NCBI GenBank assembly: GCA_963855995.1
Contig: OY979725.1
Coordinates: 1,488,001 to 1,552,000 of the forward strand
From: Muricea muricata
Lineage: Eukaryota > Cnidaria > Anthozoa > Malacalcyonacea > Plexauridae
Length of the DNA: 64,000 bases
Reading direction: 5' to 3'
In this document: positions 28,401 to 40,400 of the stretch, one piece after another
Layout: every line of letters starts with the position of its first letter
Numbering within the stretch: position 1 is the first letter of the stretch
The notes under the pieces: model-generated
Databases searched by the model: none
Told to the model about the DNA's origin: nothing
What the model saw: the letters and a program-made list of their open reading frames with translations, nothing else
Position numbers and translations under genes: made by a program

Positions 28401-31400
28401 TTGTACAGAGGAAACAATTGTTGTAGGTACAGAGACGCTTGGTGACGGAGATCCACTGGGTGAGGGAGATTTATAAGCACTTGTGGGAGGTTGAACTGAG
28501 CTGCTTGGTGGTTGTACTGTTGATACACTACGTGTCTCTGTAGTAGGTGTATAAACGACTGGTGATGTTCTGGTTGATGTAGTTGGGGGAGCTGCACTTG
28601 TTGGACTGCTCACTTCTGGGGAAGAAGATGCACTCTTTTGTACTGAGGAAACAATAGTTGTAGGCACAGAGACGCTTGGTGATGGAGAAGCACTGGGTGC
28701 AGGAGATTTATACCCACTGGTAGATGGTGCAGCCGAGCTGCTCGGCGATTGTACTGTTGATACACTATGTGTCTTTGTAGTCGGTGTATGAACGACTGGT
28801 GATGTTCTGGTGGATGTAGTTGAGGGAGCTGCACTGGTTGGACTGCTCAACTCTGGGGAGGAAGATACACTCTTTTGTACAGAGGAAACAATAGTTGTAG
28901 GTGCAGAGATGCTTGGTGATGGTGAAGGAGATTTATAAGCACTGGTAGGAGGTTGAACTGAGGTGCTCGGTGCTGAAGATGCAGTGCGTGATTGAAATAT
29001 GGAGGAGGACAGAGATGATGAGGATAGAAGAGTTGTGGAAGATTGAATATTGGTGTAGGGTGACGACGTGCTTGGTGGTATTGGTGGTATTGGTGGTTGT
29101 GTAGGGTTACATTCCTTTGTACAATTTTGAGTAATAGGTTTACATGACTTTCCATCGAAGTATTGGTTTGGTGGACAGCTACAACCTTCGACGTGATCGC
29201 CTCGACAACATCGTTGAGGCCCTTTGCAGTGCGGTGTATCTTCGCAAACCGGCGTAACAGGAATGTCTGGCGTATAGTGGCTTTCGTTTCGACACGCGCG
29301 ACAACATGAGAGTTCTAAAAATGAATTTACGAGGTATTCGTTAGATAGTTCTTGAGAATTTTCTAGAAAGGTTTTTAGCTCCGAGTGCAACGTTAAATCA
29401 GTGTTGTACGCAACTCGACGTTTTTGTCCGGCTATGGAAGTTTCGAGTTTTTGTCATTATTGATTGATGTAGAAAGTTTTTGTTTTAACAGTTAATGAAG
29501 TTTAAATATTTTCGTAACGGTACTAATTCGTAGGCGTGCTAGCTAGGCTAGTAGCTTAAAGGAATTCAGGAATTACATTAATTGTAGTACTATATATGCT
29601 GCATGGTGTTTATGTGAGTGTAATTAACAGGACGGTACGACAAATATGATTGGAGAACGTCGGTTCCTGTTAAAGTTCTGCGGCATCTGCATGTTTGATT
29701 ATATCATTTCTGTTTCTTGGACGACTATAGTCTACTTTGACAGAACATATACAGTAATTAAGAGTAAATACACAGACATGCAAAGACTGCGAGCAGTCCC
29801 TAAAGGAAATGATTTGATGAAAGGAGGGACTGCGGACAGCTCAGGAAAAAATGAAAGACGCCCTAGCTCACACAACGCAAAATTTCCAGCCGTCAAAATC
29901 GATGTGTCCGCCCGAAAAATCATGTAGATAATACTAGAACACAACCAGTCTCAAGCAGAGATTTGTACCATTACGTTACAGCTCAGGAAAAAAATGAAAT
30001 ACGCCCTAGCTCACATAACGCAAAATTTCCAGCCGTCAAAATCGATGTCTCTGCCCGACAAAATCATGTAGATAATACTAGAATACAAGCAGTCTTAAGC
30101 AGAGATTTGTACCATTACGTGTCAGATTTGATTGACGGACATATAGATTTCGACCAATGGGAAACCTTGTGTGGGCAACGCGTATTTCATTTCTTCCTGT
30201 GTTGTCTGCAGCCCTGCTTTCATCAACTCCTTTCATTAAGGGACTGCTCGCAGTCTAAGACATGCATGCAAGTTTCATCAACCAAAAACCGGTACAAGTA
30301 ACCGTTGATCTGAACAGGAATTTCTTAACTTTTCTGTCAACATCGAACTTAGTCCGCACGATATGTCTGTTTAAAAATATGGAAAGCATGTATTCTTCGT
30401 CGCGAAATTTCGAATGTTGCCGCTGATACTTCACACAGGGTTAACAACGTCCAGTAAAATACGATAAATTTGGTTCAAATTTTATTTTCACGAAATTAAA
30501 ATCAACTTAACTCAATGATCCTACCAGCGAAAAATGGCACACTTACGGCCTAGGCGCATAGCTTGCGAAAGAGTAACAATGATACGTACCACAAAAACCT
30601 TCTCGTCTCCACACGAACGATATACCAAGTCTATTACATTCCCTAACATAGGCTGCCACGGCCGAACAGAAGCAGTTACAGTCGCCGCCATATTTGCATT
30701 TGCACGTTTCCTGTTCGCACGCGTCTACATACGCATCCGGGTTGACTGTTGCGTGACACTTTGCAAATGCTGGGTTCGTCTTTATCTCTTCACAACCTAC
30801 AAGCAGATAATCGTGTGAGAATTGTGGGAAATGCGGAAGACGGAGAACTTCTTTATATAAATTCAAGGGTATTCAAGGCCTTGAATTTTTACTTCCAAAC
30901 TCAAGGACATTCAAGTTCTGCACGAACCCTTGTAACAGAGCTATCTTTGCACACATACACACCTTTCTGAGCCCATTCTCCCAAAGATGGATTCTCGGCA
31001 CATGTGTCCTTGACTGCCGCGTCGACGCAACCTGCGTCGGCGGCCCACTTGTTCGCAAACTCCGTAACTTCAACTGCAACGGAATTGTCAGGCAAAACGA
31101 AATCATCCAAAGAATTTTTGCCATCGAAGTCACCACACAGGCCGCGAAGGTTTCCTTCTTCTGTCATATGTCTGGATGAAGTTGCCTTGATGTAGACACG
31201 CGATCCCTTATCGTACTTGATTTCAAAGTCGATGTAATACAATTTTAAAATCACAAACAGTCCTTTGTATTCCATCATAACTCCGCTGTAAATGTCATGG
31301 CATGGGTTGTCATAGTTGGAATGGATAACCTTGTTCGTGTCGGTCTTTTCCAACTTGTATGTTTTTTGGAACAGGGTTATTCGAAGCTTCTGCTTCGGTA

Positions 31401-34400
31401 GCACGATTTTCACTTCCTTGCACATGTACATGTCGAATGTGTGTTCGCAACGCTTGTTAGAAATCTTTACAACGACATCTTCATGTTGCATCATTATATA
31501 CTCGCATCGTTCACCATCGAAATTAAACATTCGCCCATCAAATGTCTTATAATGATCCTGACCCCATGCGGCGCATTCATAGTTTGGCTCCGGGTTGACG
31601 TTTGGGTTCGTTATCCAAGTTCGGTTTGCCTGGCAAGTTCTGAAAAAAGTGATTAGGAATAGTTAAATAGTACCTAAAACTCATTAATAAATCATGAGCA
31701 AAACACAAAGGAAATCAGAGCCGTGAAGGAGTCTTTGTGTGTGATAAAACACACGTAGATTTTGCCCCAATTTTTTCGGTTTATACAACATCTATATTGA
31801 AAATTCCTTCGCAAGATGGGTATAAAAAGGATCGTTTTTTAAGCTATTTAAAATACTCGTAATTCGTGCTTTATGGTAACTGCTGATTACTAATCAGGGT
31901 ACAAGGTTTGATGCATGATTTGGATGGATATGCTTTGTTTAGTGTTTTCACACCTAAGAACACAAAAGTTATATGCGCACTGCCTGTTCCAAGTTCTGAA
32001 ATAAGTTTGGAAACAAGCTGTTAACAACTTGTGACAAGATTGATGGGACTATCAGACTTGTTACAAGGCTATTCCAACAAGACTGATACAGTCGTGATAT
32101 GACAATATTGTTACAAGCTTGTGTTGTTAACTTCGAGAGAATCTTGTTACAACAGGTCTGCATCAGATTTATTGATACGGCCAACTTGTAACAAGTCTGA
32201 TATTCCAATCCAGTTGTTAGAACCTGTGAAGAACTTAAGACAAGTAGTCGAGAGACTTGCGATTTTGATCTAATGTGGTATTCCAAAATGAAAACAATAT
32301 ACAATACTAACTTTGAACAATCTGAAGGATTTGTATCTCCCAGATCATAAAATGAGTCACCATGTTTGCACTGGCATCCAGTCTCTTGCAGGACGCACGT
32401 GCCGTTTTCATGAAGTGCTTGTCCTTCGGGACAGAAATAGCCCACTTGGCACGTATCCAGATTATCACAAGTACGACCACATTCAGTGAATACTCTGCCC
32501 CACCGGGAATAGTAAGCTGTCAAAAGATAATTGAGAGTGATTTTAGTAAAACTGTCGTTCAACGTTTTCCAATCACTTCATCTCTTACCATCGCAATCTA
32601 AATTCGTGCACTCCCAGACGCCTTCTTTGCATGTACTAAAAGGAGAAAGGAACAAACGACATCAGATATACAAGAAACAACAAAGAAACACTAAAGGAAC
32701 CTTATTTTCAACAGAGAAGTCCTTGTAAACTGTATTATATCAAGTAAAAAAGAAAAACAGCTTCAAAATCTGATACAAGACTTACTTAATCAAAACTGCT
32801 TGTTTACAATCAACTGATGCATCTTAATATCTTTTTCAGGTGTTGGGCAATACTGTCCGTCATATCGTAAACATCGCGTAAATACTGCACACAAGATAGT
32901 ATCAAACGTCTATTGTAAACAAGCTATACCTACCAGTTATTGCAATATACCGAGCGTACTTCTCCCTTTTGATATTCCTGGCCATTATGTAGACACGGGC
33001 ACTCTGTTTTCCTTACACACTGGTTTTGACTTGTCGTGTAGAATCCGTCTTTACAATAACATCCTGATGCACATTGAGATCTAAATAATTTCACCGTATA
33101 ATGTTCTCAATAAATGCAACATAACAAGATCAGCGAGTTTCATGTATCTCTAAAGAGATGTTTTTGTTTAGAGGCATGTTTGTATTCAGAGATGCTCATT
33201 TAAGGGACGTTTCCTTTTTCCAGGTGCCTGTGTTAGAGAGATGTAATGTCAGCGAGTTTTTTTACTAGAAAAGTGCCTGTAAAAGAGACGTTATTTGTGT
33301 ATAAATATATTTGTCCATTTTTAGGGAAAAAGAGGTGTCCATATTAGAAAGGTGTCGAGATGGAGATGTGTCTGCATCAGAGAGTTGCTTGTATTAAAGA
33401 GATGTTTAAAGAAGAAAAATGTCTCTGATGGAGAGATACCGTATTACACAAGTATCCATATTTCAAAAGATATCTTTATAATAGAGGTGTCCACATTAGA
33501 GACATGTCTTTATTAGAGAGATGTTTGTATAAGAGAGATGTTTGTATTAAAGAGATATCTGTATTAGAGAGACGTTTTTATTATAAGAGATGTTTGTATT
33601 AGACAGATGTTTGTATTAAAGAGATGTCTGTATTAGAGAGATGTCTGTATTAGAGAGATGTCTGCATTAGAGAGATGTCTGTATTAAAGAAGTGTCTAAA
33701 TTAGAGAGATGTCCATATTAGAGAGACGTCTGTCGGTATTAGGGAGATGTCTGTATCTGTGTTAGAGAAATATGTCTAGATACCGACTGATAACTTACGG
33801 GCAGGTAAAATTCGTCTCAGACAATGCTAAGCAGGAGTTTTCACACGTTGGTTCCACATTTTCGTCTGTGTAACAGACCTTGTATTCTCGGTTAGAATCT
33901 GCAGGGCATTCGTGTCCCTCTAAATAAAGAACATATAAAAACCATTCATTATTTTGTTTTTGCTGTAACATACACGGACACCGCCCAGTTTGTATCATAA
34001 ACAATTCTTTATGAGATTCTTTCGTTGGGAAAAGCATATTCATTCTATTTTCATGAAAATGGGTAATGGAGAACATGATTACATATAAGATTGCATTGAT
34101 ATCGAAGGAATTAGATTTAGTTGTGAAATATGATAGACTTCAACTGACAGCGTAAGCTAGCAGGCTAAGCGTCGAGCTAGCATTCCAAAGATCGTATGTT
34201 CGATTCCCGCCGTGGTCAGGCATATTTTTCAGCTTGTGGATAAAACCTGTAAATAGCTGTCGAGCCTAGACTGGTTAAATACATACATATACATACCCGA
34301 GTCTTGCTGCTGCCATCCTATAAGGATACCTCGATCAGCGCACATCTTGATGTAAGTATCAACAACATGGACGAAATCCTTTTCTGAGGCGCAAGCGTCG

Positions 34401-37400
34401 CTCAAACAATGATCGTAATATTCATCGGGAGAGACGAACTTGTGACATGGCAAAAACAAACTCTGCACCGACGTGTCCTTTAAAATTTTACAGTTCTCGA
34501 CCGCTTGAGCTTTTTTATCATAGTAAAAGTCACACGGTTTCGTATCGTCCCATTTGTCGTCCACGCACTTCGTTGCTCCTTGCTCTTGCACTGCCCATTG
34601 TTGAGCGAAAGATTGCTCGGATATCTCGTTGTCGTCGTCATGCGTGTGGAAATCATTGTTCATCTCGTTGTCGAAGGTACCGCAAAGACCGCAAGTTTGC
34701 CCAAGCATCGAGGACGCTACTTTGACGTACAAATTGTTTCCCGTCCAAAGGATTTCGACTCCTGCTTTACGTGATTTAACGACGACGTTGGTCAGACCCA
34801 GGTAATAAATCTGTACATCTTGCAATGTCGAACCAGTATATTGGGTTGTCAACAAGGGATCTTGCTTCAAGACTGCGACGGCTTGGCCAAAAATGAAAAT
34901 TTCAATTTCTCTCTCGCATTTACTGCCCGGACTGCTGCACTCGATGCGGTTCTTGTTCACCAGTCGAATCTCGTACTTTGTCTTGCCGCCATTTGGGTCG
35001 TGACAGTGCTTTGACAAGACATACGTACATTTGCCTTTCATTTTGTATTTTTTCCCATCAAATGTCTGTATATGCGAGTTACCGTAGTAGGAACACTGAC
35101 CTGAAAGATGTGAAAAACTTCTTGTTATGTCGTTTCGCTTTCAGAATGCTCTTGATGCAAACACACTTGGAGTAACATTGAAATTACCGTCAAACGTAAG
35201 AAAACGGTCGACAATTCTACCAAAGGCCCGTTTTTTATGGTGGGCTTGATTTTGATTGTCAACCCTTTACTGTACGAATAAGGTTAGTGGGAGCTTACCA
35301 GCACACTCAAGCCTTTTACAATTCCAGGAACCGCCTTCGCAAGTACTAGAAAACAATCAAGCAATACCATAAGCAATACAAATTACCATAAGCAATACAA
35401 ATTAACAAAGAAGCACGAATGACACCCCTCCATCTAATTGCAATGCAAATTTACGAAGAGCCACCAATGACACATTCCCTCCCCCCAATTCTGTCTTGTA
35501 CTAAATCCCCACCAACTACGAACAATCACAATCTTCGTCGTCGTGTTCGTTCTTAACCAGAAAACACACACGATGATTTAGTTGAAACTAAAGATTAGTC
35601 AGGCTAAACGATCTTCTTGTGACCTTTGTTCGCTGCGCTTGCATCTAGAAATGAAGGATGGTAGCATCCACAAGCTTTGATCCTTACCATTCTTCGCAAT
35701 CAGTCTTGCGGATGGTTTTGTGTGGGTAAATTATACCGGCGTGATTACACGAGCACTCCTCTTTTGCCACACATCGGTCGCCATCTTTCCACATGCCTGG
35801 GGGACAATGGCAGCCATCGACACAATCAGAAATACAATCGATTTTGTCGCTGTTCATGTTAGTGCACGTTCGCGGGCATGCTGAACCACACTCTGACCAC
35901 TCCATATTGGCACGACACGTCTTAGCTGGAATTTTACAAGAAAACATCAGACGTCTGATTGCTCATATATCTACCTAGACAGTCAGAAACGCACAAGTTT
36001 CCACAAGTCTGTTGCATGATATCTGGATTCGATCGTTCGCATGGCTTGCGAAAGCATGTCGAAAACTAGTCTGTTGCTACTTGTTGACAGACTTTTTGCG
36101 AGTGGATTGGCGAAACTTGCTATCCAAAGGCTTGCTACGAGTTGTTTTAACAAGTAGTATCAGGTCTGCAGATAACAAGTCGCAGCAAGCCTAAATTTAA
36201 CAGACTTGTCGCAAACTGATGAAATTGACAAGTTTGTAGCAACATGCCGATAAAATTGATAACTTGCAACACGCCTGTGGCTGTGTAAACACGAGACGAC
36301 CCTTAGTTTGCAATTACTGTACTGGAGATATGCGGACAATTTTTTACTTTATGCCTCAACTTACAACAAGCAGTATATGTGGTCCTCCATTCTTTAATGC
36401 TCCAGTCCTGTAGTTCTTTTTCTTGTTTCTCCATCATCATGTAACAAGAACGTGCGTACAAAGACAACGCTTTGCAAGCACATTCCTTTCGATCAGGACG
36501 ATTACATGCGCACACATCTGACATGCACATCAGTTTATACTCCCTGACTGGAAAATATTTTCTACAACCTGGAAATGTACAATGAATGTTAGTAAATAAT
36601 ATACACAAGCCGTCACAAACCTGCGCACAAGTTGGAAACAAGTATGTTGACAAATTGTGTTCGCATTACCTGTCCCAAGTTGTTGGAACAAGTGTTAACA
36701 ACAAGCTTGATAGGACTATCAGATTTGTTTCAAGGTTGTTCCGGCAAGACTGATACGGTCATGACATAACAACAGGTCTGTATAAGGTTTACTAGGACAA
36801 CTTTGTAACAAGTTTGGCATTCCCTGTCAAGCTTGTTACGAGTTTGTCAACAAGTTGTTCCAGCAAGACTTGTATGCAAGCCCTCCTTGCACCCAGAAAT
36901 GTTCATGTACCTTTGAACTCATCTCCCGTTTCCAAGACGTCACAAATTTCCTGCGCTATCGACATGGCGACGCTGATGCTACTGTTTGTAGGGGAATAAC
37001 AAGGCGGGGGTGGTTTTATCTCAGTTTTACTATCACACGAATCCAGATCTTGTTTCCACGTGTTCTGGAATTCCTTCATGCTTCCCGCGACGATCCCTTG
37101 CGCGTTGGCATAGTCATTGTCTGGATTGTCATCGTAGGTGCCGCAGAGACCAAAGACTTGATGGCCAGTTTCTGGGGTAGTTTTAAACGTGTCTGGTATT
37201 TTGATCATCAAGTCTTCTTGACCATCCCAGTAGACTAATGCGCCATCAGCACTTTTCACCATCACGTACCGTCCTGCCTGTTGAGATAGATGGAGACTTT
37301 TACAGTCCAACCCAATGGAGTTTTAGGGCGTGGTCTAGAAGTTCTAGCGTCCATGAGCATTTTATCTCTGCTCTCATTACATACAGCCTACAACTTGTGA

Positions 37401-40400
37401 ATAAGTCGCAACTAAATTGTCAATTTCGTCAAGGGGTAACAAATTTGTTAAAATCAGGCTTATGGGAACTTGTAATTTGCAGACTTGTTACAACTTGTTG
37501 GAACAGCTTGCAGCAAGCCAGTGGATAACAAGTTTTGACAATCAACTTGCAACATGTGACAAACATTTCGAAGAGGTCACTGCTTGACGATGGAGTCTGT
37601 CAAAATGTATCGTTTTAAAACACTTCGCGTGGGACGTTTTGCATAAAGAGCCTCCATGTTGCATAAAGAACCTTCATGTTGCATAAAGAGCCTCCATGTT
37701 GCATAAAGAACCTTCATGCTGAGCGATCTGTTGCCAGGCGCGACAAGCAGGGTATCTGGTCTAGCAAAGAACTCGCAACCTACCATTCGGATACTTGGTG
37801 TTCGCTTCTTATACGGGATAATCACGTCTACGTTGTTAATTGTAACACGAGGGATTCCATCCAAGCCATTCGAACCCAGCATAACGATAGCGTCCTCCAT
37901 AACCACTTCAACCTTCTTTTGGCACGGGCCGTTGACGTCGCAATTTGGGTCGTTGATCAACGAGACACTGAACCTTATCAAAGAGTCTTTGACGTACACC
38001 ATCTGGTACTTGCACGTTCCGTAGAAATAATAGTTATTACCGTCGAAAGTGCGATAGTGCCCTCGACCGTATGCGTAGCACATACCAGGACCTGTAAGGC
38101 GAAATTAGAGAACAGAAATTTAGTAAACATTCGCTCGCCCGAGCCAAGAGAATCACAGAAGGAAAATTACTGAAGCGGCTTAAGGTCCTCTCAGCAACCA
38201 GGGGCCGGTTATATCAAAGGTGTTCAGCTTAAACGATGGATAAGTGAAATTTAAAAATCACTTTTACATCTAGTACAGAACCAAAATCATGACTTTAATA
38301 GAATAAATATTTAGTTTTATATATAATTGGTCTTCTCAGGTCAAATAACTTTAGCTGGTTTGTTTATACAACATGCAAAATTGTTTTATATTTTTACTTA
38401 TCCACCGTTTAAGCCACCTCTGATACAACCGGCCCCAGAATTATATCCCTATTCTATGCTTTAGATGATTAGAAGTATTTTGAGGACATGCATTTTTTAC
38501 TACTGTATGAATGTAAAACTTACTTGGGGGGAACAAAGGATTCGCGTTGTAATGATGTGCTTCGCGATCTAAGAAGAAAAAAAGTTTAAATAACTTTTAA
38601 CAGTGCTTGCAGTCAGCGGCGAACGACATTTCTCGACAAGTAGTACCCCCTGTTTGATACTTACCGATACACGAGTATTTACAATCGTCATGAGTTGCAA
38701 AGTTATTATCGTTTCCTCCGCACCCTCTGTATGCGAACTCTTTGCATTCGCCATCTTGATGGTACCATTTTATCTCGTCGTATTCTGGCAACTTGAGTTG
38801 TGATGGATCCCAGATTCTGTCGCACACGCCACCGGTCGAGGAAGGGACTAAAGACAGAAAATGACAAAAATTAAATCAGATTACATTCTGATATTTCCTT
38901 GCAGTTAAACTGCAGCGTTTATGAGAACTTGGAAGTTTTTCTACGCTCCAGAGCACTATAAAAGATCGCACATCCTGACTAAGTTTGACGTGTTCAAATT
39001 TTGAGAGTTGGTTACCAAGTTGTCAAAAATGTTTCCATACTGCTTGCATATCACCCAGTTGATAATAATATCGTTACAGTCTTGCGTTGTCAACTTTGTG
39101 ACAAACTTGCTACAACAAGCCAGTATTAGAGTTGTTAAGAGAATCACGTACCAAGTCCGGTATTTTTGTCAAGTTTGTTACAACTTGTCAATAAGCAGTC
39201 CAAAGGGCGAACGCAACTTGTTGAGAGACTTTCTACAAGTCGCGAGACATTTACTTGTGTATATTAACGATTTGATAATCGCCACTTACTGCAAACTTGA
39301 TTACATTCTTCGTAGCGAGGCGTTCCGCTATCACAATGTTGTGCAACGCTCTCCAGATAGTTGAAACATGCTTCCTTCTGCTGTGAATTTACACTCCAGT
39401 AATATACGGAGGCCAGCTCCTGTACGGATAAGTGACGTAATGACAAGATCTTCTTCAGGTAATGCGATGATATTCCACGATCGAGCCTCTTCTCACAGCG
39501 AGTCTCTACAATAAACGTCCATATGTACTCATGTAAACATAAACAAGTTTTTATAAACCGGCAGACGAAAAGTTGACCACACCTGTGAGATAGAGCCACA
39601 ATTTGTCATTGGCCTTTTTGAAACGAGCGTTATCATTGTTTGTGATACGATCTTTAGAAAACAAATTTCTATAGTTTACTGTCTTTCATTGTTACAACCA
39701 ACCACTTACAAAGCCTGTTAAGGCTAGTATGGGTTGGTGGCGACCCCACAAGTGCGAGACAATCATTAATTCCTACTATACAATTTGCCATGGAAATATA
39801 TCTTAGTTCCCTCCAAAGTTAATAATCTTGTTTATATATCATACAGAATGCGCTTACCTAGGGAGCAATCTTCGCCACTGTATCCCGGGAAGCAATCACA
39901 AACCAGTCCTTGGCTTCCTGTCACGCACACGCCCCCAACACACCCTTTGGGGCATAAGGCTGGCGAAAAAAGTAAAATGCATAACGTCAATGAGGTTTTT
40001 TTCAAATTTTTAGTTTGTTCAACAGGCGTAGTAAAGATACAAAGATAGTGTGACCTTACCGTTTTGACAGTGGCTTCCTGCGTAAGTTGCATTGCACTGA
40101 CACACATTCGGTTGAACACATTTTCCCCCGTTGAGACACGGACTGTCGCAAAAAGCTGGAAAAGAAAATACAAATTAAGGACGAGCAATTAGAGCGAGGG
40201 CATTATGGCAAAATGAGTACCTCAAGTTTACCAATCACACTTCACGACCCAGGGAGAACTATTTCGAGTTTACAGAGTTCTCCAGCATATACAAAGTTAA
40301 TCTAAGGATGATACCTGTCTCACACCGTTCTCCAATGTAGCCCGGGGCACATTCACACACACCAGGTGCACTGCATTTTCCACCGTTTTGACATATCGGC

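Noticed and set aside
28136-28597. A 153-codon Gln/His/Leu-rich minus-strand frame
   Set aside because: It is the alternative frame of two adjacent mucin units; the main frame continues through it with correct phase.
34147-34224. A functional tRNA gene
   Set aside because: The B-box and partial acceptor pairing are present, but the anticodon arm and D-arm are poor; a SINE-like remnant fits better.
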